NCBI RefSeq assembly: GCF_052857255.1
Contig: NC_135505.1
Location: 63,464,149 to 63,528,148, forward strand
DNA: 64,000 bases
Origin: Amblyomma americanum
Taxonomy: Eukaryota > Arthropoda > Arachnida > Ixodida > Ixodidae
Direction: 5' to 3'
Shown here one piece after another: positions 33,490 through 45,478 of the stretch. The translations under genes were made by a program, and so were the position numbers. Each line of letters starts with the position of its first letter. Position 1 is the first letter of the stretch. The notes beneath the pieces are model-generated. The model saw only the letters and a list, made by a program, of their open reading frames with translations. It was not told the origin of the DNA and ran no database searches.

Positions 33490-33690
33490 TTTAAGCTCTT
33501 TATCGCCATGGCCATTATAAACACCTCCTTTATAGTATTGCAGTTTCGCCTGCACCAACGTGGATGCACCACAGTAAAAAAATATTGCAAATATTTTACA
33601 CTGAAAAGAGCAAAACACGAAGATAAGTGAAGAAGTGCAAGTACAGGTTGACGAACCAGAACATCAAATAATAGCAATACTGAATCACAA
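33490..33690 (+). repeat. Local duplicate, copy 1
   Basis: The segment CACCTCCTTTATAGTATTGC followed by AGTAAAAAAATATTGCAAAT matches 34505-34720 (CACCTTCTTTATAATTTTGC and AGTAGAAAAAAATATTGGAA) in the same orientation, about 1.03 kb apart. It is diverged by many substitutions. It is either a segmental duplication or two insertions of one short element. Confidence 0.6.
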
Positions 33691-33996
33691 ACCTTGCCCG
33701 CAGAGCAGTGAATTTGTGCGTGCATTCAGAAAAACAAGCACAAAGAGCGTGTTGAGCTGAAGAGAACGCGTCATTCTGCAAAACGATACAGACGCTTTCT
33801 TGTCTTCTTGCTATTGTAGACGAATCCTGCCCACTGTAACGAAAAAAATTCGACCCCATTATAGATCGAGTCAACTGTACAGTAAGTGCATGCCAGAACA
33901 AAACAAAATGAATCCTGCCAAAACGATCAAGACGATGTAAGACGTACTTAGCAATTGATTTTAACTTGCAGCAAAAACATTGGCAGAATAGCTTAC

Positions 33997-34288
33997 CTGT
34001 CGGCCTTCTGTCAGCAGCCTGCAGCTTGGGCAGCGATTCCTTTGCTCTGAGTGTTCTGAGCAGCGCTTCCTTTGTCAGCGAACAACTTGCCAGTTCGGCT
34101 GCAACCCACAAGACACTTATTTGAAGGGCTACAGAGGTGATAAAATCCAATGTGGTGAGAGCGATTTGCTTCCAATGAGGAACTCTCGTAAACCGCGTAT
34201 TATCTTGAACCTTATCTAGGAGAGCAACATACAAAGCAAGAGCTACGACATATGTTAACTCTTGGCCAGTGCGATGAATTCTGAACAC
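33997..34288 (-). CDS. Candidate 5' exon with hydrophobic segment
   Basis: The minus-strand frame includes DFITSVALQISVLWVAAELA then SCSLTKEALLRTLRAKES, and ends RRPT at a consensus donor (CCGACAG|GTAAGC). An acceptor GTGGGTTGCAG at 34099 would give a shorter 102-bp exon starting ELASC. The hydrophobic run could be a signal peptide or a membrane segment. It has no ATG of its own, so an upstream exon is needed. A chemoreceptor-like origin was considered but is unsupported. It may belong to the host gene at 31-11 kb, but the phase to 30972 does not match directly. Confidence 0.25.
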
Positions 34289-34361
34289 CTCTGTCTTTCA
34301 TATCGCACGCCATAAAGGTCTCCTCAGGTCGCACTTTATCGTGTCACAAGGACATACACTG

Positions 34362-34415
34362 TGGAGCTACCTAAGGAGCTACCTTAGGAGCTACACTAAG
34401 GAGCCACCTTAGTGG
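34362..34415 (+). repeat. GGAGCTACCTTA minisatellite
   Basis: GGAGCTACCTAA, GGAGCTACCTTA, GGAGCTACACTAA and GGAGCCACCTTA follow one another, with CTAAGG/CCTTAG dyads between them. It is a small local tandem array. Confidence 0.7.
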
Positions 34416-34504
34416 TCCAAGCGAAAACTTGTTTTATATGAGACTAATTATTTTCAGCGGGTTGTTATTAAGAATATATTAATACATTGGACTCTCTGTA
34501 GCGC

Positions 34505-34720
34505 TATTTATATCGCCAAATAAAGCCGCCATAGTTCTCTATTCACACCTTCTTTATAATTTTGCAGTTTTGCCTTCAACGATGTGGAATCACTGCAGTA
34601 GAAAAAAATATTGGAAAATGTTTACTCTGAAAACAGCAGAAGACAAGAGAAGTGAACAAATACAAGAATGCCGGCGAGGAAGACATGATATTTTCAATAC
34701 TATTCACCGTTTGTTTAAAA
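34505..34720 (+). repeat. Local duplicate, copy 2
   Basis: Partner of 33490-33690. The order of blocks is preserved: TTTATATCGCCA, then CCTTCTTTATAATTTTGCAG, AAATATTGGAAAATGTTTAC, GAAAACAGCAGAAGAC and TTCAATACTATTCACC. Confidence 0.6.
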
Positions 34721-35309
34721 GAGGCATTAAGAGAACTGGTTTGCGAGGAATTTGGTTCAAGAGTAAATCAGAACACCTTAGCAATCTGCTATTTTCTATG
34801 ATGCTGCCTTCTTGGGACACTCAGTGGAAGAATTGCAAAGTATGATCAATGAAATAAGGAAATCAGAACAGTGGGTATAAAAAAATTAAGATGCAGAAAT
34901 CCAAAGCAGTGTTCATCACTCCCAGAAGGAAACAGTCGTTTACGAGTTTATTGCGATGTGGTAGAAATTGTAAGGCATACTTAGCGTTTCACGTGTTACA
35001 AGTTAAACGTTGACTTGGGGCAGGTAGTGATCGCAGATCGAAATCACGAGAGTAAAATGACTAGGTGAATAATGATGGGGCCGGGCCCATTTTTCAACTA
35101 CTCCCACATCTGAACTGCAGTTTACCAATATCCATCAAAAACGTAAATAGCAGGAGTATCGTGCCGCCATTCGCCTATGTGCAGAGACGTGTGGGCTAAC
35201 AAAAAGAGATTAACTTAAATCGAAAACAACGCAGCTATGGACACGGAAATCTGATATATAACGTTATAAGACAAGAAGAAAGCTGAGTGGGCCAGGACAG
35301 CAAAACAGG

Positions 35310-35560
35310 TCAAAGACATCATGATCAAAATAAAGAATAACAAATGGGCTTGGGCTGGGAACGTAATGTGAATGCAAGCAAACTAGTAACCTTTAAGGGT
35401 AACGTCAGAGAAGGGTAGCAGGGGGCGGCAGAAAGTTAGGTGGACGGATGAAGTAAGAAGTCTGCAGGGACATGGTGGCCGTGCCCGGAACATGACAGAG
35501 TTAACTGGAATGATAACAGAGAAGGCTTTGTCCTGCAGTAGATTTTCACAGACTGGTGAT
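35310..35560 (+). pseudogene. LINE 3' end, GRP-rich C terminus
   Basis: The plus-strand frame gives KNNKWAWAGNVM, then after breaks RGRQKVRWTDEVRSLQGHGG and ARNMTELTGM. It resembles the KWAGHVxR ... GRPxxRWxDEL ... W-xxAxDR end of RTE-like LINEs. It ends in a GATGATGA tail near 35560, as these elements do. Stops and frameshifts are present, and the 5' part is missing. Confidence 0.7.
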
Positions 35561-35999
35561 GATGAAATCGCGCTCTTCAGCGGTCCATGAGTGGGGAGCA
35601 ACTGACATGCCAGTAGTAAGAGATGTAACGGAGCATACGGTACTCAAAGTTTATAGATCTAAATGGTTAATATTTTAAAGAGAAGGCCGACACTTTTCAA
35701 GTATGACCGGATTGGAATATATTAAAATAACAGTTTTCACGAAGAGCCATCGCCAATACATGGGATTTCGTAACGGAAGACAGGGTAATCATATACCGTA
35801 TTAGGGAAAGCTATCTACGCTACTGTTGTGGTTCACTTACAGAGAATTATACGTAGAATTCTTCGTCAATAGACGTACGACTGGGGAAATTTTCTAAATG
35901 TTTCTATAGCTTTCACAGTCTGGCGATATTGTCACAACCGTCATGAGCATCGTCATCACCTCACATATTTCATTGCAAGACAAAAAGCTATCGCACGCA

Positions 36000-36830
36000 C
36001 CGCAAATAATCCCGTTTCTTGCCTCCTACGTCAACTTTTGCCCGCTGGCTCCTCACCCTGTGCAGTCCTCTACTCGGCTTTCCTTCTCATGAAGCCAATT
36101 CAGTTGCCGTGAGACAGTTTTTTTATAAAACGTTTGCCTTGTAGCCTTGTACACCCTGCTCAAGTTGATTCCTTCCCGCCTGTTCGCTGGCCAATTCTGT
36201 CCTCTTCATTTCTTTATCGTAACCTGTAATATTTCTTTCTGTAGGCCGCTTCTCTCTCCTGAATTTATATAAATACTTCCGTCAGCATTAATGTTCCTAC
36301 CCATATAAGGTTGCAGTGTCAACAACTGTAAAATCTTTTCTAGAATTGCTGTTATTAGCAACTGGCTATTACTTGACTGATAGTGCTCGCTATCCCATTC
36401 TGAGCGTCCTAGCTGTATGTCTCGGTTCGGACCTGCAGTGACTGTCTGCCCTAAGTAGATGTAATCCCTTAGTGCGTTCTTTGCTTGGCTTGTTCACGTA
36501 AACGCTTTTCTCTTTCCTTGGGAACTTTACTATCAGCAGCAAAAGTTTAGGGGATGCTTCCTTTCAAGGAAACAAAAGTCTAGCAATGCTACGCAACCCT
36601 TTCACCTGACATTGTTCTCAGTAAAGACACAATGAATATCCTTTCTTTCAATCTCGCATTTTAGACTATTGCATATTTTGAATACACCAAGGTCGTTATG
36701 TCCGCGTACCCGTATTTATATAAATCTTTCTGCTTTAAGGGCATTATATTAGTCCACTTCCTAGTTTAATTTTTCCCGCATCTTTCTGCTTTACGCATTA
36801 AGGTCTTCTGCCGCGCTATGCAATAGTCCG
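36000..36830 (-). pseudogene. RTE-like LINE RT fragment, minus strand
   Basis: The plus-strand text (CTTCTGTAGGCCGCTTCTCTC, ATTAGCAACTGGCTATTACTTGAC, TGTCTGCCCTAAGTAGATGT) matches the antisense of the abundant tick LINE reverse transcriptase as I recall it. The frame is too broken for clean motifs. It lies 3' of the fragment at 38030-38980 on the same strand, so the two could be one element with 1.2 kb inserted between them. Confidence 0.45.
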
Positions 36831-38029
36831 ATCGGATATTTAGCTGCATAATGTCGCAATGAAATCCGAGATTACGAAGTTACTCCCGCTTTCATTTTAT
36901 TTTCAGGAACCACAAAATACATTGACATCAGAGAAAAAGCGGCAAGAAAGTTTACGATATAAAAGAACTAGAAACTCGACACAAGTACAAAGAGCTGATT
37001 GCTTGCGTCCTATGTATGCAACGTTAGCATCAGTGCAGATGAGCCAAGGAAAGCGGATACAGCCGCATGGTGGGTGTCGAAAAAGGTTTCGCGACACCAG
37101 TAAATGCGGAAAGAAACGATTCCAACTTTGTCGAGGGTGACCATCGTGACCGTAACAAAACGGAATAAACATATTGCTGCAGGGTTGGGTATATAAAATA
37201 ATATTAGCGGGAAAACTGGTGAAAATAGGGGACGGCCAGCCAAAGACCAACCGCAGCCCGAGCCCTCGCGCTTCAACCTCGTTCTTGTCTTAACTGCGCG
37301 CAGCGTCGCGCCACGCTGCGTAATCGACGTTACACATGTCCCCGGGCAGACGCAGCTGGTCCTCACGCGAGTTAAGGAGACCAACGATTGCAGCGTTTCT
37401 ATCAAGCCTCGTGAGCGAGCTACGTCGTGCGTGAGCAGTGATGCGTCTAGGTCGCGTTTGCGATGACGCGAAACCGAATTTTAGGCAAATGCCTTTTTTT
37501 TAACGCTTTATAGCAGCCTCATTTATATATCTGAGCACAAATGAGGGGACGAGAATGTCTGGTGGTGAGAGTACTTGTTTTCATTTTGACAATAAATGCC
37601 TATTTCTCACGTTGATGTCTAAAAAGGTCCTTTTGCAGAAAACGCCCCTGATATATACTGTGGTTTTGCTTTCAGATTCTGTTTGATTTTGAATTCATTT
37701 AGGTTTCGAGCTGAACTTACACATGGCAACTTTAGAACACCTGGTCAATTGTGTGTTCTGAACGCCGCACCAGCGCCGCCTATGTAAACATTAGCATCGA
37801 CGTATGCCGAAAATATCGAAACCGTCTTTTTCCTGTTTTCTGCCTTTTTATCAATGCAGCTTGTAGACGACGGCTGTTAATGTGTTGGTTGACCAGATGG
37901 CGCCACATTTCGGAAAGTTTACCAAGTAAGTTATAGATTCGTCAAAACCCAGTCGGTTCCAGATGAAACTAACTGTGAATGCTTTCACGAACTTTTTGAA
38001 ACAGTTTAACTGGTGAAGATTTCCACCTG
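36831..38029. other. Possible insertion between LINE pieces
   Basis: It lies between two minus-strand LINE fragments. A GC-rich part at 37190-37440 is open on the minus strand for 131 codons (37010-37405) with a hydrophobic stretch (PVFPLILFYIP). It recalls an LTR or another repeat more than a gene. The rest is AT-rich and uninformative. Confidence 0.35.
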
Positions 38030-38980
38030 CGTAATCCGCCATATCAATCTATTTGCGATTGCCTTTGCAAATACCTTGTAGGCAACAAACAGTAAGCTGA
38101 TCGGCTGTACTTTTTCAACTCCTTGATGTATCATTTCTTATGATTTAAGATTATGTTCGCGTTCTTTAAAGCTTCTCGTACGCTCGAGGTCATAAGACAC
38201 TGCTTATGTAGAGAGTCTATTTTGCTAGTCAATCTCCCCTCCGTCCTTCAAGAGATCTGCTGTTGCCTGATCGTCACCAGATGCTTTCCCTCTTTGCATT
38301 GCTTCTAAGGATTCCTTTAGTTACTCTTTCGTTACTGTCGGGATGTCCAATTATTGTGCTCTACCGCCTCTCTCATTAAGGTTGTGATAATTTGGCTATT
38401 GCATAGATTTGTTGAGAACACTTTCGGCGACTTGAACTACCTTATCAATATTGCTAATGACATTTACCTCTTTGTCTCTAAGACCATGCATCTGGTTTTA
38501 CCAACGCATTTATTTCGTTTTACTGTTTTAGGCTACCTCCGTTTTTTTAGAGCATGCTCCATTTTCTATCTATTGCAGTTCCATATTTTGGCTACTTTGC
38601 GCGTATTGATAATCCTGATAACTCTGCCAGTTCTATTCTTTTCGTAGGGTTAACCGCTTTCAAGCTCTCCCGTGTCTTAATCAGCTTTTACGTCTACTGA
38701 AATAGCTTACTGGATACCTGTCCAACCATTATACTGCCTAATTCTACTGCGCACTCTGTAATGATAACTTTGAGATTATCGCTCATTGTTTGAAGAATAG
38801 GATCGCATTCCTCAGTTAGAGACGGGAATCTGTTCTGCAGCAATATCCTCAAGTCCTCTCCTTTCCCTCTTACCACTAACTCATTATTGGACTTCCGCTT
38901 CACTATCTTCTTCTCTTGCCTCTTCCAGTTTCTGCTTATTCGATACCTTACCTTTTTGTGGCCACTGCAGCGCCCTTTCC
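38030..38980 (-). pseudogene. LINE endonuclease-RT linker fragment, minus strand
   Basis: The minus-strand ORF 38694-38903 reads NELVVRGKGEDLRILLQNRF, then SLTEECDPILQTMSDNL and IITECAVEL. This matches the region between endonuclease and RT of a common tick LINE (NELAVRGKIEELQ-KLQNRYSALTEEED). Sequence down to 38030 continues that element (KQRGKASGDDQATADLLKDG, in pieces). It is inactive and broken by frameshifts. Identification is from memory of tick repeats. Confidence 0.65.
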
Positions 38981-40059
38981 GGGGAGCTCCTTATCACACA
39001 CGATACTAGGGTGAGCGCATATTATCAAGTCTTGCGTGCATACAAAGACGCATCCCTGCACTCAAACAATGTTTAATGCTTTTATGAAGACTACTCTTCC
39101 GGCATCTCTCCAGTGCCATATTCCTTCTATCCTTCAGCCGAAATGGTTTCCTCGTTCTTCGCCAGATAGTCCCTGTAAAAGTCCCTGTAAAAGCACCGCT
39201 AAAAAAAGCACCAGAAACAGCGCTGACGCATCACGCCTCGTTAGTCCTTACTTTAAATTGGTTAGGGATCTGCACTGGGGCTCCCAACCATGCCAAAATG
39301 AAAGACCACCAAGAGCGCATTGTTTCAGCAATGGACTACCGATTCACCAAGCTTAACTGCAGATGGTGAAACTGCCTAGCGCCAATCATGCGGAAAGAAT
39401 ATGGACAAGTTGAAGAGGCGTGTTTTATGAAATAATTTATAGGAATCTACAGAAATTTGCGAAACCTTCCACTGCTGTCCTTCACCACGTTTATTTTGCC
39501 GGGTGCTGCGAATTCAAGAATATTCTCCATGTTTTGATGGAATTTGTGTATCGACCCTGTATTGTACTCCAAATACTCAGCTCTTCACGTCCTGATTATT
39601 GGTATGTTTTATATCTTTAGAGCAGATATCCTTGTTCGTTTTCTTGTGGATTCCTTGCGATAAGAAGTCCATCAGGATCAATGAAAAACTGCACGACACC
39701 AGGTAAAGGTTCTAGGCCAGAAGGCTTATCAAGGCAATCGTCTTTGAAAATAATCCGTAAAGAATAATAGTAAGAATGCTTTATACTCTTATTTATGCGA
39801 GGACTTAGCGGCTGCATGTATTTCTTGGAGAAAAATCGAAAATCTGATATTTCAGAGCGTTCCTTAAGAACAACTGCAATATTAATATGCCATCTGAATC
39901 TACACTCTGAAAAACTAACCTCCTATCTATGTATGTAAAACGCTTCAAAAGACACGAGATGAGAAAAACGACTCCAGCCTTTTCGTCTGCGTATATGAAA
40001 CAATGAATGTGAAGGGATGGTTTCTTGGTAACTTCCTAGGAGGTATCCGAAGAGGTAAC
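38981..40059. other. No gene seen
   Basis: A short tandem AGTCCCTGTAAAAG lies at 39170-39195. The ORF at 39036-39356 is basic and low-complexity. No domain or repeat boundary was recognised. Confidence 0.4.
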
Positions 40060-40840
40060 AGGACATCATTTGCATGCTGTAAGGCTTTGTACAGAACAAA
40101 TGAGGAAACTGTAGCCCTCATTGTCAACCAAACCTTAAAAGTCCTTACGCAAATTGTGAGAAAGACAGCAAGATAATGGTGTTTTAGACGGATGCAGCAA
40201 TCTACGTATATGCACAAGACCGCACTTGTGGTTAAGGAATTCCGCAGATGACCCATGTCTCCTGCCTAGCGCATGGGCTTCACTGTATTTGTAGAGAACT
40301 CAAAAAGTATTTCAAAGACGTTAGTGAACTTATTGCTTCCCTCAAGGGTGTATCTCTGAAATCATCTTCTCGTGTGTGCGCTTTTATAGAGCAGTTGCCG
40401 GCGGTGCCTTACCTGCCAGAGCCTATCATCACACGTTGGGGAGCGTAGCTAGAAGCCGTTGAATACTGAAACTACCACCTCTCTGACCTAAAGCGCGTCA
40501 TAAACAGTTTCTAAGGTGAAGAGAGTGCTTCAGCGGGGGGCCTCAAGGTGCCCTCTCTCAGGACAACCTCCAAGGAGTCCTCGCGCATTTGCACGCTAAC
40601 TTCACATTTCTTACGCACCAGCACGTAGTTGCACAATGCTTCGATGCTAGCGCCAAAGTTCTCAAAGAAGCGCCGCGCTTCGTTGTTGTCCTGTGCTTTG
40701 TGTGGGCACCTCCGAGTGGGGTGTAGGAAGAGGTAAGTTGCGGCACTAGCTGACAAGGCACATGCCCCTACAAATCGGTCACGTAGTGTTTCTTGGGAAG
40801 AAAACTGCCGAAAAATTCGGTGGTGACCTGGTTGTGGTCC
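40060..40840 (+). pseudogene. hAT-like transposase fragment
   Basis: Plus-strand frames give TYMHKTALVVKEF, then THVSCLAHGLHCICRELKKY and SRVCAFIEQLPAVPYLPEPI, then ITRWGA, a stop, LEAVEY. This matches the arthropod hAT/DUF659-type block H-xC-AHGLHN--E ... SR---F ... L--P-L-RWGTWL-A--YY, part of the RNase-H-like transposase fold. A later frame contains LHNASMLAPKF. Stops (after RWGA and VEY) disable it. The superfamily label is from recalled motif layout. Confidence 0.65.
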
Positions 40841-41269
40841 AGACATGCCGTGAGGTTATCCACCGCCGCCGGTACGTTGTCACTCTATTGCGAAGGAAAC
40901 ACTCTCACTAAAAACAGTGTTTGCCTTCAGGTTGGGTTTTTTTGCTGTACCAGAGATTAAAACCTGTTCTTGGATATTAAACAAACTAAATACCAGTGAT
41001 CAATTATAAAAAGTAATTGAGTTACCCGGAACGTTATCGATTGTAAAAATAAATTGATAATCACAAAAATACAAGAAAATGTAAGTGAAAAATGCAAGAA
41101 ATTACTGTTAGCACGAGGTCCCTCTTTCGAGCGCTTCTGCTACACTGGTCATGGCCAAGTTAGGCAGCATGGAGCAGAGCCCGCTTCATTATTTACGCAG
41201 ATGGTATCACTATATGAACGGAAGCACTCAGCCGCCAAGACAAAGAGAGCATAAGGAGTGATTATTATT

Positions 41270-43120
41270 AGCCTCAATGGCAACTTTGACACCATGGGAC
41301 TACAGTCGTCACAAGAACAGACGAAGCTGATCAGCATAGATGGAATTCAGGAATGCCGCTAACGCAAAAAACGGATCACCCTGCCTATAGGCGGCCACGA
41401 CCTCACATCTACAAACGGGCAAATCGAGTTCACGGGGTAACCAATCGTTAGCTGTAACAGTCCTCGGAAACGGATTTGTATACTCAAGAGAAACTTGGCT
41501 CCGACGTCGGGAAACATCAAAAGAATATCGAACAAGTGCGGTGCAGCTTGGTTTCAATCATGCCGAACACTCGAAAATGTAGCTGGTGACGGAAGGATTA
41601 TGTGCGGGGAACCTGTGTATGAGTTTTCCCATCGCGACCTCGATGACATCGAAAAGCTACACAAGGCCACCCTTGCACCATTTCTGGTTTACAAAAACAT
41701 GCCAGGAACGAAGAGTTTCTTAGGCTGGTAGCAATGCCACCCATACGACACATCATCAACGAAGCGAAAGTACGAATGCGATACCAACGTGAAAACACAA
41801 CACAAAGGAAGTATAGACTATGGTAATGGGCGACGGCATCAACGCGAAACGAGAGCCCATAGAGAATGACGTATCACCTCCCTTGGAGATGCCAGGAATC
41901 GGACGAACGCCACTGCGACCTATCAGAAGGCAAAACGCGGTCGCTAGGCAACTTTTTTAATAGAGAAAATAAATGACGGGAACGCCGCACACAAGAGACA
42001 TCTACACCGACACTGCAATATAAACGAAATATTTGGCATGATCTGGGCCTGTGCGCTACTACAGCAAATCAATGACCAGCAAAGATGCCACCTTCTTAGA
42101 AGCTGAATAATAAACAAAATTTTTGGCATGTTCTAGGACTGTACGCTAGTACAGCAACGCAAAGACCTGCACACATGCCACCTACATGGCGGCTCGGTAA
42201 TACGCGCGGAATACAATGCCATACCGGAAGCGGAAAATGCCGCTACGACCGCCACAAGCTTGTTGCGGAACAAAAAAATTAGAAATTATTGCCGAATCGT
42301 AACTGACTGATACGCAGCGATAGATGAACTGACAGCACCAACTAAATTGCACGCTGTGGCGAGAAATATCAGCAACAGGTTGAAACAAGTATGAGACGTG
42401 GCAACAAACATCCAAATTATATGGACACCTAGTCACACTGCCACGAACGGGGAAACGCTGCCACGCAAGCGGTCGTGCTTGATGAAAAGTTCAACGCCCC
42501 ACACTCCAACTTCCTGTTGAACCCTCTGGATCAAAATTGCTGACGAAAAATGTTCAATGAAGACTCCACCGGCAGGATACTTATCGCACAACGTTAGCAC
42601 CAATATAAAAGCAGAAAACAGGCGTCGGTTATTCGAAGGAACACAGGAGCTGCTGATTGACACTATTGAATAAGCTCTGTCGGCAACAAGAGATCTTCTT
42701 CCCCTTACTTACTTCACAAGTGCTATCTTACCAATCAAGTGAAACCTATGAACACTACATGTGTCCACTGCCAAGCGCACTGTACAGAAAATCTGCAACG
42801 TCTCATATGGACTTGACTATCAACTCTCTGTGAAGGCACAAAATTCAGCACATATCACATGACGACATGGCCCCCCTAACAGACCAGATACGATCCGTCA
42901 CAGCAGCCCCGACTTGCCATCGCGGCATACGGTAGTGAGAGTGGTCTTAGAGAGGGGTGTTAGAGTGGTGTTAGAGACGGCGACGTACTCACGAGGCGCC
43001 GCCTTGAAGGCTGTGAAGACGTGACACTAGAACTTGCCTGTGCGCCTATACCTGCATCCTAATTGAACAACAGCGGCTGAGTGCCATCTCTGCCTCGCAA
43101 TAAAGGCTTTATTCATCTAT
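41270..43120 (+). pseudogene. Old LINE: RNase H, zinc finger and 3' UTR
   Basis: The stretch is fragmented but ordered on the plus strand: DIYTDTAI at about 42000 (start of RNase H), IQIIWTPSHTATNGET at about 42410 (its WxPxHxxxxGNE block), then CVHCQAHCTENLQRLIWTC at about 42760, a CX2C..C finger. It ends with CAATAAAGGCTTTATTC near 43100, a polyadenylation-type 3' end. Many stops and frameshifts make this one of the oldest LINE copies here. Upstream 41480-41760 may be the post-RT region. Confidence 0.6.
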
Positions 43121-43586
43121 TCTTGCAACGCGGTACGTACTGATCCTGCGCTAAATATTGTTACCACAATACGTGGAAAACTGCTCTATAGATGAGAATG
43201 TGTGCAACAGTTTTCCACATAGGGCTTGGTTTATTGTTACCAAGATCTTTTTTCGGCGGTCCCCTGTCGGGAACGATGCTCCACTTAATTAAGCGCGAAC
43301 TTTTTGAAATGCTTCGGTGAATTGCGTGTCTCTGATGTGCCGCCTGGTTGAATATGCACAGCGATGTTCAGAGGCGGCCGAAACGATCAGTGAAGCAAAT
43401 ACTAATTTTGTCAGCTGAAAGCAAAGAAAGCAGACTACTGAGCAGTCTTCGCACTGCTGCAAGCTGAATGTGTTGCCACATACGGCTCTCAGTAGTCACA
43501 GCAGTTTGCGAGTCGATGACAAGACGCTACCAACTCTATGGTACTCTTTTATAGCATCCTTAACATCATGAAATCCCAGCGCTGGC

Positions 43587-43913
<327 letters not shown>

Positions 43914-43989
43914 TGCGCTGAATTGTCAACTTTATTTTGAGCACGTCTGCTCCCCGCCTTACACTTAACAGAAGGGCGTGAACACTCAA

Positions 43990-44165
43990 GAGCATCTACT
44001 ACACAGATATGTGATAAGGACAGTCTCAAGTAGCCACGTCTTGATGATGCATTGAGGGAGTGGTCGATTTCGGCAAGATAAGCGCAATTGTGTCTGTGTG
44101 TCCTCTCTGTGTCCTCCTCTGGCAGAGCTGCTAGTTCATGATGTTCGACAACTACCAACTAGCCC
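43990..44165 (+). mobile_element. Penelope-like 3' terminus
   Basis: GCGCAATTGTGTCTGTGTGT, CCTCTCTGTGTCCTCCTC and GACAACTACCAACTAGCCC align in order with the end of the copy at 50145-50232 (GCGCTGTGTCCCCTCTGTGTCGTCG, then TGTACCAACTAGCTC). No coding part remains. Confidence 0.55.
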
Positions 44166-44739
44166 TGCTACATACCCTGCATAGCATCCCAGACACAAGT
44201 CATTCGATGTCCCTATGGATAGGGGCGCGATATACACATTAATTTTCGCGGTGTGATGGACACGATTAAACTTGCGTAACAATCATGGAGCTTCTGCTTG
44301 CAAACATCCCAACTTGCAAAACAGTTGTACATTCTTGCCCAGACTGTTATTGTTACTTCGCTGAGCAGATCATGGTTGCTAACATGAATCAACACTCGTA
44401 GACACGGTACTATTTTTAATTGCATCAGTAAATGCCGCAGAAATGGTACTTCAGAATTAAACATTTGAAGTAATCTCAGTTTCTGCTATCCAAAGATTCC
44501 AATCTCTGGTTGAGCGTATGTAGCGTGATGACAGGTACTGAGAGCGCGCACCTAATGGCTGCCTATGTGTTCTGGGCCATCAAAAAGGTAACGTATACAA
44601 AGATGCTAGTGGAGTGTCTAGGCATGGAATGCTTTCATACTGCATTATCGACCAACTTGGGTGAACATCGTCCTGGAACTCCATCATTATAGACGACCGT
44701 ATTACAGGCGGGTGTATTGACGTTAAGCGTTAAAAATCC

Positions 44740-45130
44740 CGTTACGCAAAAAATTCGGAGTCGGCGCTGTGAGTCAAATATCACGGGCATGGCTCAGTAA
44801 GGTGGTCCCCAGAGAGGAAGCTAATAGGCACGTGGTTCGCCTAGGTCTGGTGGCCTTGTGACGCCATCACAACGCCCTCATTGGATAATGAGCAAACTGC
44901 CGACAATGGCAGGTGGCATTTAAAATTATGATTGACCGCTTGGAACGAGTAACCTTCGCCGCACAAGGCCGCCGCTGTGAGCTCCTGCCATTGCAGGGCA
45001 GTGGCGCATCGCTGAACAGCTGAAGCACTGCGCCAGGAGGGTCATGAGCACTGCCACAGATATATTATTGCAAAGTAGAGAATGACCTTCCGCATATATG
45101 GGAATTAACCGAATACGATATGGCGTCATA
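44740..45130. repeat. Interspersed repeat, relative of 7693-7830
   Basis: It contains GGCACGTGGTTCGCCTAGGT, CAGGTGGCATTTAAAATTATGATTGACCGC and CTGCGCCAGGAGGGTCATGAG. The central 130 bp align with 7693-7830. It is non-coding, and the element class is unknown. Confidence 0.45.
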
Positions 45131-45287
45131 CCCTTAATGCGGAGCGCGTCTCCTGTAGTTCCTGTAGGACGCCGTTGAATAAATATGGTGTTGTAGAAAC
45201 CTAACCGGAATGTTGTATTAAGTTTTAATTTGCCGTGCATGTCAAGCTTCCATTGTTTTACGTCGAGGAACATTTTGTTAATATTGA

Positions 45288-45380
45288 CAAGGGTAGAAAC
45301 TTGGGCGAGTCGGTAACGGTGATGTGTCTGTCTTTCTCTGTCCCTTTGTCCCGTTTTGCGCTACTCTCACTTTCCATGGA
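45288..45380 (-). mobile_element. Penelope-like terminus, minus orientation
   Basis: ACTTGGGCGAGTCGGTAACG is the reverse complement of a CGTTACCGACTCGCCCAAGT end, the same terminus class as near 14173. CTGTCTTTCTCTGTCCCTTTGTCCCG follows, as in many tick Penelope ends. No ORF is attached. Confidence 0.5.
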
Positions 45381-45478
45381 TCACTGTTAATATTGTTTCG
45401 AAACAGCCATATTGTGGAAAAGCAGTATTCTTTGACACAACACTCCTGAAACCGAACTGGGTCAAAAAAATAACAACA

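Noticed and set aside
33997..34288. Gustatory-receptor exon
   Set aside because: The hydrophobic stretch is suggestive, but no TYxxxxxQ-type C-terminal motif or further membrane segments could be linked to it.
37010..37405. 131-codon secreted or membrane protein
   Set aside because: A hydrophobic segment is present, but there is no start context, splice support or family. It lies between two LINE pieces and has repeat-like GC content.
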